A stretch of 64,000 nucleotides of DNA, taken from positions 442,922,213 to 442,986,212 of the forward strand of contig NC_081407.1 of the NCBI RefSeq assembly GCF_030272615.1, written 5' to 3'. The translations under genes and the position numbers were made by a program. Shown here in pieces: positions 35,563-47,209 of the stretch. The notes under the pieces are model-generated. The model ran no database searches. It saw only the letters and a list, made by a program, of their open reading frames with translations, and had not been told where the DNA came from. This DNA comes from Cryptomeria japonica (Eukaryota > Streptophyta > Pinopsida > Cupressales > Cupressaceae). How positions within the stretch are numbered: position 1 is the first letter of the stretch; each line of letters starts with the position of its first letter.

Positions 35563-37167
35563 TGTAGACACCTAAAAATGGTCAACGCTTGCGAAGTCAT
35601 ACTTTAACAATTGCGCATTGCCTCATTTTAGGTTTTTGCGTCGCATTAACATTTCTCCTATGTCACGCACTTGGTCTTTATCATTTGTGAACATTGAGTC
35701 ATTCTTCTATATTCTTCAATCATCTCGTCCTCGAATTTGGTCTTGTCAACAACACTATCCAGTCATGATTTTGATCAATTTTATCCTGTCGCATCAATGT
35801 GTGTATTCATTTGTCAACATTGGACATCGTCAATCCTAATTAGGGTTTTGTCCTTTTATCAATCCTGTCAATCTTGCGATCGATTTGTCATCGATTGTTG
35901 TCCTTTTATCAATCTTGTCGATTTATCATCAATCCTTCAATCTTGTCATCAATCGCTGTCATGTGCAATCTTCTCATTTTGCGATCGATTTGTCATCAAT
36001 CATGGTCATTTTCAATCTTGTCGTCTTGCAATCTATTTTGTCATTGATTCTTGTCCTTTTGTCAATTTTGTCATTTCGCGATCATTTCGCTATCGATCAT
36101 TGTCTGTCGTAATTATGTCAATTTGGATCAATTTGTCATTGTTCCTTGTCAATTGGCGCATTTTCTCAATCGAATCAAATTGTTTATCGCTTTGGTATCA
36201 AATCAAATCATGATCAAGTCAATTATAGACCTAATTGTCATTCTCGCATTGCTAATTCACCTTCTAGGGTTTTATGATTTAATCATTTAACCTAATGTGT
36301 CATTTCTTCCTTTAGGATTAATAAATTACTTATTTATCCTAAGTCTTCTCATTACAATTAAATATTCATTTAATTGGCTAATTATTCCTCTTTGTGAGTG
36401 AATTAATTAATAAATGAAAAATTATTGATTAATTCACTAATTTCTAATTTCCTATTTTCATTATTCTCTAATTTCCTAATTTTCTAATTTATTCTTAAAT
36501 TCAATTTCCTCCTATTTCTTTCCTAAATTTATGGCAATGACATAGAAATTTGTCATAGAATTTGTCATAAATTGTCATAAAATTCTTGACATAGAAATGT
36601 GTCATAGAATTTGTCATAAAATGTCATAAAATGTCATAAAATGTCATAAATTCTTGACATAGAAATTTGTCATGAATTGTCATAAGCCTTGCATAGCAAT
36701 TTGTCATAGACATGTCATAATTTTGCTATTCTTGATTTGAATTTCTATTCGAATCACTATCATGCTAATTTGATCATTTTCTCCAATTTGTCTATAAATT
36801 GGATGAATTTCTTCACTCAAAGCCCTTCATTTTCATAAATCCGAATTTTCTATCAAACTACCGAACTTACGCTTCTAGTACTCTTGAGTTTTTCATCAAT
36901 CTTGCTTTCAATTGTGAGTGCACTTGTAGGTGAGATCCACAAACCCATTGAAGAGGAAAGAACAACAATGGAGCCGCATGGAAGGAGTATTCAATTCTAC
37001 GTCCGGTTTGCATAATTTTCATTTTGAATGCTTTGTTTTCATACCTCCATTGAATGTGCTTTGGAATTAGGTTCATTTCAATGAGTGTTCTTTTGATTAA
37101 GTTATCATGTCTTGTGTTTTGATTGATTGATCTACTTGTTGTGATGATTCCTAATTTCTACGCTACA
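35563..37167 (+). repeat. Element D LTR 3 (3')
   Basis: 1605 bp. It differs from LTR 1 by roughly 2-3% by eye, with a 12-bp extra ATGTCATAAA-type unit and a 7-bp loss. The duplication CAAAG follows. Confidence 0.93.
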
Positions 37168-37247
37168 CAAAGATTAAATACAATTAATATAATGATAAGT
37201 ATTGTAGGTTAAAAACAATTAATGTAATATATCAAACAAAAGTGTAT

Positions 37248-37316
37248 CAGATCCAAAGATGCTTCTCCAGTGCACGGAGGAGGGCTCACCATTGATGAAG
37301 CAGCTATGGATATTTC
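37248..37316 (-). CDS. Second gene of element E, exon 8
   Basis: Twenty-three codons starting EISIAASSMVSPPPCTGEAS. Acceptor TTTCATACAG. The donor position reads ATACAC, where the paralogous exon 9 has GTATGT. It is the same length as exon 9 and similar to it. Confidence 0.65.
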
Positions 37317-37412
37317 CTGTATGAAAAAATTATAAGATTTTAATTATTCACAAGTTCACATGTACACGTGCATATAATCATGAAATCAAGAAAATAAAGT
37401 AGAGATACATAC

Positions 37413-37484
37413 CTCCACCCTCTCTCGATCCACAGGCGAATCAGGTGCATTCAACAAATCCACATTGCTCAATGGTTGTGGTAC
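37413..37484 (-). CDS. Second gene of element E, exon 7
   Basis: Twenty-four codons, with VPQPLSNVDLLNAPDSPVDR. Donor GTATGT is good. The acceptor reads TTTACAT where TTTACAG is expected, so it is probably mutated. Confidence 0.6.
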
Positions 37485-37583
37485 ATGTAAAATAGACACA
37501 AAACACTAATCAATTTACAAATCCCAACTCAGACAATTTTAACATTTTCAAACAATTGTACAACTAAAAATGTGTTGAATTAC

Positions 37584-37652
37584 CTTCCCACGTTTTGGCA
37601 TCTTCGAGGAATTCTTTTGCTTAGGACGAGGCCTAGACGCAAAGGGGGTACC
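37584..37652 (-). CDS. Second gene of element E, exon 6 (basic)
   Basis: Twenty-three codons, with RPRPKQKNSSKMPKRGK, a possible nuclear localisation or DNA-contact stretch. Acceptor CATTTTTTAG, donor GTAATT, phase 0. Confidence 0.7.
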
Positions 37653-37784
37653 CTAAAAAATGAAAAATTAACATGAGATATTAGTACATATAATATATTA
37701 AACATAATTTTAAAAATCTAAAATGAAATGACTTTCATATTCCATCAAAACAATACATAAAAAAGGGTGTACAAAATATGATAC

Positions 37785-37862
37785 CGTATAGCCTTGTAGA
37801 CCAAAATCAATTGCTGAGAGTGTGATGTCATCAATTTGGGACATTTGGTACCCTATCAACAC
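37785..37862 (-). CDS. Second gene of element E, exon 5
   Basis: Twenty-six codons including MSQIDDITLSAIDFGLQGY. Acceptor TTTTGTAG, donor GTATCA, phase 0. Confidence 0.7.
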
Positions 37863-37967
37863 CTACAAAACAAAAATTGGACCAAGCATTAAATATAGTT
37901 AGTATATCTTGTATTTTTTTTAATTCAAAGTGTACTATTCTATTTAAACATGTTACAAAATTTATAC

Positions 37968-38030
37968 ATCAGGCATCGAAGTTGCAACTGTATTAACTGC
38001 GGGAGGAGTATGGGATACCGCTGCTATATC
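37968..38030 (-). CDS. Second gene of element E, exon 4
   Basis: Twenty-one codons, DIAAVSHTPPAVNTVATSMP plus D. Acceptor ATGCATTTCAG, donor GTATAA, phase 0. Confidence 0.7.
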
Positions 38031-38146
38031 CTGAAATGCATATTATTTGTAAGAATTAAAATCAGTGTATAAATGGAAATTGATTTATGTAATTACAAAT
38101 TTAAAGTGACTAATAAATAAAATGCTATGAGTTCAAATCAACACAC

Positions 38147-39140
38147 CTATGTCTGCAGTTGATGGGCAAACAACATGTCCATCAACTCCTCTTTCAGTGC
38201 CACATCCTCATTCATGCGGGTATAACATCTACTCCCACAAATCATGCATGAATGAGATGTGGATCCATCTGCAGTGACCATGTCATCCGTCCCTGAGCAT
38301 ATCCCCGAGGAACTGACACACACATGCTGAATGGGCTCTATGTTGCCACCTGGAGCAATTAATGGCTCATCATCCAATACAAGAGGGTGTGCTAACTCTG
38401 TCCCATGTTGGATGATGGCACCAGTCAATGTTGTGGCCACCTGAAGAGTTTGTAGCTCCATCGAATCTTTCAACTCTACTGGGAAAGGCCGATGCACCTT
38501 GGGTTTGGGTGCTAGGGGGAGATGACTCTCTGGGGATACTCGCCTATGGTCTCCAAGTCTATCTTGGGCAGAGCTACCACCTCTACCATGGAACTCTCTC
38601 ATGTCAAAATAGTTTGACCGCACATTGAGGAAAAACTCAAAGTATACTTTTCTCAAAAAATACAATGGCACCTCATAATTATTACAAGGTGGATCATCAA
38701 AGACCATCCACCAGCTCTGCCAAAAAATATTCTTCATCTGCACATTTGAACACCAATGTATGGGATGTTGGCAGTGGGCCAGTGTCCCTCGTGGTGATTC
38801 ACAACATGGTTTAACAACCTCCTGTGGATTCTATAGGTCTCATGGTTGTATCGGGCATTGGCAGGTCAATCTTTTGGTGCAACGACAACCCTAGCTTGTA
38901 ACAAGTGGTATCAGAGCTTGGTCACAGGTTCAAATCACGCAGGTTGTGATGAGTGACAGTGGGAGGGGGATTGTTGGAAATGGTCCAGCGTCCCTCACAG
39001 TGATTCATGACAAGGTTTAACAACCTCCTGTGGATTCTATAAGTCTAGTGGTTGTATCAGGCATTGACAGATCAATCTTTTGGTGCAACAACAACCCTAG
39101 CTTGTAACATGCGAAAACTCTTTGCATTAAGAGGTAATGA
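38147..39140 (-). CDS. Second gene of element E, exon 3 (split by the TRIM)
   Basis: The acceptor is GATCCTAACCTAGTCAG, which includes a good branch-point context. Without the 344-bp TRIM and its duplication the exon is 645 nt. It encodes SLPLNAKSFRIHWCSNVQMK across the TRIM site, then a Trp/Phe-rich part and HSCMICGSRC near its end. The last codon is TAG (probably once CAG), directly before donor GTGTGT. Confidence 0.75.
38766..39109 (+). mobile_element. TRIM (terminal-repeat retrotransposon in miniature)
   Basis: Two 138-bp LTRs (38766-38903 and 38972-39109) start TGTTGG and end CTTGTAACA. Between them are a tRNA-Met-type primer site TGGTATCAGAGC (38906-38917) and a purine tract GTGGGAGGGGGA before LTR 2. 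Total length is 344 bp with no coding capacity. Flanks TGGGA and TGCGA match at four of five positions. It lies in exon 3 of the second gene of element E. Confidence 0.93.
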
Positions 39141-39185
39141 CTGACTAGGTTAGGATCAACAAAAAGGGCACATATTTGTTTTTTA

Positions 39186-40704
39186 TGATAACTCAATGAT
39201 GAATGAATAGTACCAAACCGGTACTGAGAGGGGGGGGTGAATCAGTACAGACAAAAATACAGACCTAAACCGGTTCAACAACAATTACTCCAAATGACTG
39301 GCAAATAGTGACACCGGTTTGAAACAGAGTGCAACTGGTAAAACTCAAAACAACTAAAACAATCATTAACCAGTTACTCACTGAGCTTTCCACTCAACTC
39401 AGAACTACACTACCATTTCACCCTTATGTATGAATAGGTAATCTATCATCATATCTTCACAACAGCTAGTTGAACATGTTTTATTGACATGCATAAAACA
39501 CAGAACCATCATATGCTTAATAGGTAATAACAAAGCATCACACATGACACACATATTTTTCACGTGGAAACCCAATTGGGAAAAACCATGGTGGGGATGA
39601 ATACCCACAAGTTTGTTGTTGAACTCTTTGGAAGTCCGCTCTGTTAGGAGCCTTGTCCTATTAATAACATATACAATAGGTTCTGTTAGGAACCGATCCT
39701 TTTAGGGATCACCTGGTTAAGGGTTAAACCCTATTAAGGGTACCTTGTTAGAGGACTTAAAGAACTCAATAGCTAAAGGATTTCCAGAGCTCTCTAGCTT
39801 TCCAGATCTCAATAACTTTGAGTTACCCTATTAAGGGATTTACAGCAAGTCGGTTAAGGCCACCCTATTAGGGGATTTCACAACTGTTGAGGTGGTTAGA
39901 GATCAATAGGTATTACAATGGTCTGGTAACAACACTCAATGCCAATGCAGATCCACTTAAGATCCTCTTCACCTTCTGCACTTACACTCTACAGGTATCA
40001 CTTCTCTCTTCTGGTCTAGCAAGTATCACATATCCCTTCTCTTGGATACTCACACACAACTTTTGCCAACAACGTTTGAAAGTCACAACATCGACCTTAT
40101 AGAAAATAGTTAGGTCAGAAGCATAAACCCTAAACCCTAAACCTAATAGGCTAAGGGATTCAGACGGTTCAATCCTGACTGTTGAGCATACTTCGTTAAT
40201 ATCCATTGTTCATTTTCCGCCATTTTACAGTCTTCTCATATTCCTAAGGTAGATAGGCAAGATCTTCTTTCCACTATTTCCATGGCAGCTGATAACCCAT
40301 CATGCATTATCGTCGTTTTATAGTCTTCTCATATTCCCGAGATAGATAGGTAAGATCTTCTTCATGCACCCAAGGTTTATGTGGAAACACGATCATCTTC
40401 TTGTTGTCATGCTAACTCATCGCACAAAGTCACCGGTTGAGCCACACAGACTTGAAGCACTTCAACTGGAAACCCTAAGGTTGAGACTACGAACCGGTAG
40501 TCATTCAATGCTTCCTTGTGCTAGTTCCATAACCATATGTCGGTTCACCTTTAAACAAGCACACCACTTCACTTTGGCCCAAATGCATGTTCACAGTGTT
40601 ATACTGATTCTCTCATATGCCGGTTCACACCTTTGCAACATATTGACATCAATGACAACATACAATGTCATTATGTCCACATACCGGTTCTCATAATGCC
40701 AACA
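39186..40704 (-). repeat. 3' LTR of Copia-2
   Basis: On the plus strand it runs TGATAACTCA to ATGCCAACA. Polypurine tract GCCAAAGGGGGAGAT (minus strand) is at 40705-40719. It has the same internal motif clusters as the Copia-1 LTR. Confidence 0.93.
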
Positions 40705-40949
40705 ATCTCCCCCTTTGGCATTGATGGCAATATACAAAGATATCTCTCCGCTTCACATCTTCTCCCCCAATTTCTATAGATGTCTTCTCTACTTCACATC
40801 TTCTCCCCCTTTGACAACAATGCCAAAGTGGAGGCACAAACTTCCCTGTTCCATTATGCTGCTCCCCCTGAGGAGTAGCATCCTTCAACACATCAATCCT
40901 GAAGAAAGATTTGACTATGCAATACATGACTGATGTGGAGAATATACCT

Positions 40950-43900
40950 TTAGTTCACCTCTTGAAGGGGCAGTACCCCTAATTCACCTCTTAAGTGTGT
41001 AAATGTAGTCTTTGGGAGAGGCTTGGTGAATATGTCTGCTAACTGCTCCTTACTGGACACATGCTCCAGTGCAATCTCTTTGTTCTGAACCTTTTCCCTC
41101 AAGAAATGATACTTAAGCTCAAAGTGCTTGGTTCTAGAATGTAAAACTAGATTCTTGGAGATATTAATTGCACTAGTATTGTCACAAAATATGCTTACCG
41201 GTTCCGATAAAGGAACTTTGAAGCCTTTCAATACATGCTTCATCCAAATTGTCTGAGTGCAGTTCATGAAAGCTGCAACATACTTCACTTCCGTTGTAGA
41301 CTGAGAGATACAACTCTTCTTTTTACTCATCCATGAGACCAGTCTACCACCAAGGAATAATGCACCACCGGTTGTGCTCTTCTGGTCGTCTACATTACCA
41401 GCCCAATCAGCATCTGTGAACACTTTCAAGCTGAAGTCCTTGCTATATGGATACCACAATCCATAGTCAATAGTTCCCTTCAGATACCTAAGAATCCGCT
41501 TGACTGCAACCAAGTGGGATTCTCTTGGACTTTTCTAGAACCTTGCAATAATGCCAACTGCATGTGCAATATCCGGTCTGCTATGCACTACATATTGCAA
41601 CTTACCAATCATTGATCAGTATTCCTTCTCATCAACCAATGCAGAATCATCCTCTTTTGATAATTTGCAACCGGTCACCATTGGTGTACCAACCGGTTTG
41701 CTATCTTCTATGAAAAAGGTCTTCAACACCTCTTTGACATATTTGGACTGAGTGATAAAGATTCCATCTTTCATCTGTTGGGTCTGCACTCCAATGAAGA
41801 ACTTAATCTCCCCTATAAGTGACATCTCAAACTCTTCCTTCATCTCATCAGCAAACTCATGACTCATCTTGTCATCTCCACCAAAGATAATGCCATCAAC
41901 AAAAACTTCACAGATCAGGATCTGATCTCCTTCAAATTTCAAGTAGATGTTGCTATATTCACTTGTTCTCTCAAATCCAATCTTCACAAGATGGGAATGT
42001 AGACGTTCATACCATACCCTAGGTGCTTTCTTTAGATCATATAAGGCTTTATGTAGCCTACATACCATGTCACTATCTTCAGATAGAGCAAACCCATCTG
42101 GTTGCTCAATATACACCTCCTCTTCAAGTACACCATTTAGGAATGCAGATTTTACATCCATCTGATATACTTTGAAGCCTTTAAAATCTGCATATGCAAG
42201 AAGCATACTAACTCATTCCAATCTGGCTATAGGAGCAAAGGTTTCTCCATAGTCTTCTCCTTCTTCTTGAGCATATCCTTTGCACACCAATTTGGCTATG
42301 TTCCTAATCACTATGCCATCCTTATTCAGCTTGTTTCTAAACACCCATTTGGTGCCAATGACATTTTTATGTTATGGTCTGGGTACCAAGGACCATGTAC
42401 CATTTTTCTCTATCTGGTCAAGTTCCTCTTCCATTGCCTTGATCCAGTCTTCATCTTTATGAGCCTCTTTGAATGACTTAGGCTCAAATTCAGAGATCAA
42501 ACATGAGTTTTCTCTGATCTTTCTTCTTGTAAGGATTCCTGCATCCTTATCTCCTATGATCTGGTTAGGATCATGATTCAGCTTGACATACCGAGGAATA
42601 GTCTTGACTGGTTCTTCTTGCTTTTCCTCTTCATCCTCATCTTCATCAGTATCAACATTCACCGGTTCAGGAACACTGTTACTAGTACTTGGTTGACTGA
42701 CAACTAGTTCTCAGAAGGTTGCAATTGGTTCATTTACAGCTTGCTCACTGCTGGTTTCCTTAGTTTTCTCAAAGGATTCATCCACTCTTACATTAATACT
42801 TTCCATAATTCTCTGAGTTCTATTGTTGTAACACTTGAGAGCTTTACTCTCGGTGGAATATCCTAGGAATATTCCCTCATCGCATTTGGCTTCAAATTTG
42901 CCCTGATGTTCACTCCTCTTGATGTAACATTTGCTACCAAATACCCTAAAGTAGCTAACCATAGGTGTCTTACCGGTCCAATACTCATAAGGATTCTTGT
43001 CCTTACCTTTCTTGATGAGTACCCAGTTCATTGTGTAGACTACAGTGCTCACCGCTTCTCTCCAAAAGGTGTGAGCTACCTTTCCTTGAATCAACAAGGT
43101 TCTAGTTGCTTCAACCACAGTCTGGTTATTCCTCTCTACTAGGCCATTCTATTGTGGAGTCCAGGGGGCAGACAGTTGCCTCTTGATGCCAAATTCTTCA
43201 CAATACTTGTTGAATTCACCGGAAGTGAATTCCCCTCCTTGATCAGTTCTAAGACACTTGATCCTTTTACCGCTTTTCTTCTCCACTAATGCTCTGAAAT
43301 CTTTGAACTTAACAAAGGGTTCAGACTTGTCTTTCAAGAATGTGACCCACTTCATTCTTGAGTAGTCATCAGTGAGAATCATGAAGTACCTATCACCCTG
43401 CACACTTCTGGTTTTCATAGGACCACACAAATCAGTATGCACAAGATCAAGCAAGTTGACAGCAGTGAAAGATTTACCTTTAAAGGTTGAGGAAGACATT
43501 TTCCCCAATTGACACTCTCTGCACAAGGTATTATCTAGTTTTCTTAGCATCAGCAACCCTCTAACTGCCTTGATCTTACTAGCCTTCACAATGTTATCAA
43601 AGTTTGCATGGCAGAGTCTCCTATGCCATATCCAGCTATCATCAAATTTAGCCAGAAGACATGTACTTATATTTGCATTCAGATGAAATAGGTTACCTTT
43701 GGTCTGCATGCCGGTGGCCACCAATTCACCATCTTTTCCTTTGATTCTGTAGACTCCATTCTTGAATTCCAGAGTGAGGCCACTGTCATTCAACTGGGCA
43801 ACACTCAGAAGGTTGTGTCTAAGACCATCAACCCAGTACACATTGTCAGCACTACTCTTTCCATTTAGAGAGATGGACCCTCTGCCTTTGATCATGCATG

Positions 43901-45041
43901 GTGCATCATTGCCAAAGCGAACCACACCACCATCATACTCCTCCAAGGATAGAAACTTGCTTTGGTCGCCATTCATATGGTGAGAACAACCACTGTCAAT
44001 GATCCATTGATTGGAATTATCAAACCGGGAGACAAGAGCCTTCTTGTCTGCCACATCTTCCTTTACAGCGACAAACACAATGTCTTCATTCTCTTCTTCT
44101 TCTGATTCCTCATCTGTGACACCTTCATCAACTGCCACAAAATAGTTTCTCTGGTTTCCTCCTTTGAATTTCTTGAACCTTTCTAGTTTGTCCTTGATAT
44201 CGCCATTAGGATAGTTTATAGCAATATGTCCTATTCGGTTACAAGAAAAGCATTTCAAAGGTAGCTTACCTTTGTATTTACCGGTTCCTTTAGGAAGCTT
44301 CCTGGCAAGGAGAGCTTCAAATGCCATCAGAATCTCCTCATCATCCATTTCTCTGCTTTGTCTAGGTTCACCACTAGTGCTATCTTCTTTTCCTTTTCTA
44401 GATGGTATAGCAGAGGCTTTAAATGCTGATTTAGTCTTTTGAACACTGCTATCAAAACTATTTAGCTCATAGGCTGTCAATTTGGCTATGATGGAGTTCA
44501 AGGATACCTTGGTCTTGTCTATTGATCTTAGCTCCTGAATAGTAGCAACCCTTATTGTATAGACCGACAATAGGGATCTCAGGACTTTGCTTACCATAGT
44601 GGAATCTTCTATTTTACCACCTACACTCTTGATTTCTCCAACAACTATTTTGATTCTTATTTCATACTGCTGAATGGTCTCACCTTCAACCATCCACATA
44701 TCTTCAAACTTCCCTCTCAGGATTTCTTCCTTAGCCTATTTTACATGTTCATCACCACCATAGATATTTTCAAGTGCATCCCATACCTCTTTGGGATTTA
44801 CCTTGTCCTGAACATCAATAAAATCAATGTCAAATAGACTACTAATAAGGGCTTCCATGACTTGCCCATTTTCTTGTATCTCTCTCTTTTGGTCATCAGT
44901 GAGAGTGCCGGTAGGGACAACATAGACATTCTCAACATAACTCTAGTGTTGAGCACCCATGCTTCTAATGAATATCTTCATCCTATCTTTCCATATGCCA
45001 AAATTTTCCCTGTTAAACTTTGGACCTTCCCTCTTCATCAT
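40950..45041 (-). pseudogene. gag-pol: Copia-2 gag-pol polyprotein, inactivated
   Basis: One frame of about 1364 codons starts MMKREGPKFNREN at 45041 and ends PLQEVN at 40950, with several TAG or TAA stops (for example 43149, where PQQNG is expected). The order is gag, CCHC-like knuckle with one Cys replaced (CFSCNRIGHIAINY), protease IDSGCSHH, pre-integrase WHRRLCHAN, integrase core HTDLCGP and DQGGEFTS, then reverse transcriptase and RNase H (FTDADWAGN, SIFCDNTSAI). The polymerase motif is FVDG instead of Y/FVDD, losing a catalytic aspartate. The start was chosen by alignment to Copia-1. It is not functional. Confidence 0.93.
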
Positions 45042-45112
45042 TTGACTGGGATCTTTACCTCAAGCGGTCAAGCTTACAATACAGAGGACCTAGAGGAAGA
45101 TTTGATACCAAT

Positions 45113-46628
45113 TGATAACTCAATGATGAATGAATAGTACCAAACCGGTACTGAGAGGGGGGGTGAATCAATACAGACAAAAATACAGACCTAAACCAGT
45201 TCAACAGCAATTACTCCAAATGACCTGCAAACAGTGACACCGGTTTGAAACAAAGTGCAACCGGTAAAACTCAGAACAACTAAAACAATCATTATCCAGT
45301 TACTCACTGACCTTTCCACTCAACTCAGAGCTGCACTACCATTTCACCCTTATGTATGAATAGGTAATCTATCATCATATCTTCACAACAACTAGTTCAA
45401 CATGTTTTATTGATAGGCATAAAACACAGAACCATCATATGCTTAACACGTAATAACAAAGCATCACAAGATAAAAAGTAGCACACATGACACACATATT
45501 TTTCACATGGAAACCCAACTGGGAAAAACCACGATGGAGATGAATACCCACAAGTTTGTTGTTGAACTCTTTGGAAGTCTGCTCTGTTAGGAGCCTTGTC
45601 CTGTTAAAGACAGGTACAATAGGTTAGGGGTCACCCGGTTAAGGGTTAAACCCTGTTAAGGGTACCTTGTTAGAGGATTTCAAGAACTCAATAGCTAAAG
45701 GATTTCCAGAGCTCTCTAGCTTTCCAGATCTCAATAACTTCGAGTTACCCTGTTAAGGGATTTACAGCAAGCCGGTTAAGGCCACCCTGTTAGGGGATTT
45801 CACAACTGTTGAGGTGGTTAGAGATCAACATGTATTACAATGATCTGGTAACAACACTCAATGCCAATGCAGATCCACTTAAGCTCCTCTTCACCTTCTA
45901 CACTTACACTCTGTAGGTATCACTTCTCTCTTCTGGTCTAGCAAGTATCACGTATCCCTTCTCTTGGATACTCACACACAACTTTTGCCAACAACATTTG
46001 AAAGAGTCACAACATCGACCTTATAGAAAATAGTTAGGTTGGAAGCATAAACCCTAAACCCTAAACCTAATAGGCTAAGGAATTTAGACTGTTCAAACAT
46101 AACCGTTGAGCATACTTCATTAATCTCCATCGTTTGTTTTCTGTCATTTTACAGTCTTCTCATATTCCCAAGGTAGATAGGCAAGATCTTCTTTCGACTG
46201 TTTCCATGGCAGCTGATAACCCATCACGCATTATCACCGTTTTATAGTCTTCTCATATTCTTGAGATAGATAGGCAAGATCTTCTTCATGCACCCAAGGT
46301 TTACGTGGCAACATGATCATCTTCTTATTGTCATGCTAACTCATCGCACAAAGTCACCAGTTGAGCCACATAGACTTGAAGCACTTCAACCGGAAACCCT
46401 AAGGTTGAGACTATGAACCGGTAGTCATTCAATGCTTCCTTGTGCCAATTCCATAACCATATGCCGGTTCACCTTTAAACAAGCACACCACTTCACTTTG
46501 ACCCAAACGTCGATTCACAGTGTTATACAGGTTCTCTCATATGCCGGGTCACACCTTTGCAACATATTGACATCAATGACAACATACAATGTCATTATGT
46601 CCACATACCGGTTCTCATAATGCCAATA
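45113..46628 (-). repeat. 5' LTR of Copia-2
   Basis: 1516 bp. The minus-strand start is TATTGGCATT where the other copy has TGTTGGCATT. A decayed primer site (TGGTATCAAATC, minus strand) lies at 45099-45110. Confidence 0.93.
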
Positions 46629-46652
46629 GTTTACTAATTTATTTATTTTCAC

Positions 46653-46978
46653 TCCCTTGTATGATAACCCACCAGCATAGTATTGATGACACATATCCCT
46701 AAAGTTACCCCATTTTATAATTTGTGTGGAAACGACTGTGGCACCACTAGCTAATGTTTCTATGCTAGTGGTGAGGGATTTATGATGCTCAAGCTCAAAT
46801 GTTTTCAATTTATTAATCGGTCTATTTATTTTAGACGTGTTTTGCCCTAATTGATTAATCAATTGCTCCTATGTTTTAGGTCTACAGTCAAAAGGAGGAA
46901 CTGGATGTGTATCTTGCGGGTTTTGTTTGGGGTTTTCAAGAGGTGCATTTTTTTGTTGTTGTTGTGGATTATCAGAAT
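46653..46978 (-). CDS. Second gene of element E, exon 2
   Basis: The acceptor is TTTCAAAACCAG. It encodes DSDNPQQQQK, a Gln/Pro-rich start, then LINQLGQNTSK and FRDMCHQYYAGGLSYKG. A TAG at 46869-46871 interrupts the frame. The donor GTGAAAAT lies 24 bases before the Copia-2 LTR, so Copia-2 is in the intron. Confidence 0.7.
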
Positions 46979-47090
46979 CTGGTTTTGAAACAAAAAATAA
47001 AAAAACCTAATCAAAATAAATGAAATTAAATTCAAAACGTAAAACAAATTGAATAAACGAGAAAGAAAGACAAAAACTAAAAAAACTAAC

Positions 47091-47130
47091 CTTGATCTAT
47101 AATGTTTGGTGGAGAAATGTGGCAGACCAT
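47091..47130 (-). CDS. Second gene of element E, exon 1
   Basis: It encodes MVCHISPPNIIDQ plus one base. The donor after CAAG is GTTAGT. The ATG at 47130 is the first in frame, near the terminal repeat. Confidence 0.6.
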
Positions 47131-47209
47131 TCGTAGTTTCGTGGAGAAAAAGGAGGAAAAAATGTCGTGGTCATAGGGAAAATAAGACCTAGTCCTTTAA
47201 AAAACTTTT

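Larger units (their letters stand above)
24979..37167 (+). mobile_element. Element D: three-LTR non-autonomous LTR retrotransposon
   Basis: The outer LTRs (24979-26573 and 35563-37167) are very similar and flanked by CAAAG at 24974-24978 and 37168-37172. A third, shorter and more diverged LTR (33904-35140) lies inside, followed by a 422-bp copy of the internal 3' tail. One Gln/Pro-rich coding region occurs on the plus strand. No polymerase or integrase domain is visible. Polypurine tracts (CAAAGAGGGGCAAAA) precede both the second and third LTRs. It is inserted in an intron of the second gene of element E. Confidence 0.9.
39186..46628 (-). mobile_element. Copia-2: near-complete Ty1/copia LTR retrotransposon
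   Basis: LTRs of 1519 and 1516 bp flank a full-order copia polyprotein on the minus strand. Flanking five bases TTTTA (39181-39185) and GTTTA (46629-46633) match at four of five positions. It lies in intron 2 of the second gene of element E. It is the same family as Copia-1. Confidence 0.93.
13597..47130 (-). pseudogene. Element E second gene: 11-exon accessory protein gene, interrupted by four retroelements
   Basis: Exons (minus strand): 47091-47130, 46653-46978, 38147-39140 (without the TRIM), 37968-38030, 37785-37862, 37584-37652, 37413-37484, 37248-37316, 24889-24957, 24683-24796 and 13597-13659. The lengths (40, 326, 645, 63, 78, 69, 72, 69, 69, 114, 63) total 1608 nt, or 535 residues and a TAG stop. 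Intron 1 is phase 1; all others are phase 0. Most junctions are consensus GT-AG. The exon 7 acceptor (AG to AT) and exon 8 donor (GT to AT) appear mutated. Two premature TAGs (46869-46871 and 38147-38149) probably replace CAG. Copia-2, D and C lie in introns; the TRIM lies in exon 3. The N-terminal half contains CHQYYAGGLSYKG and MKNIFWQSWWMVFDDPP. The C-terminal half looks disordered, with a basic stretch (RPRPKQKNSSKMPKRGK). I do not recognise the family. Confidence 0.7.

Noticed and set aside
37248..37316. AT-AC (U12-type) intron after exon 8
   Set aside because: The donor reads ATACAC, not ATATCC, and exon 9 has GTATGT at the same place. A mutated GT donor is simpler.
40120..40146. Telomere-like AAACCCTAAACCCTAAACC (also near 46050 and 64-86)
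   Set aside because: Only two to three units, at the same position in each copy of the copia LTR. It is part of the LTR, not an interstitial telomere.
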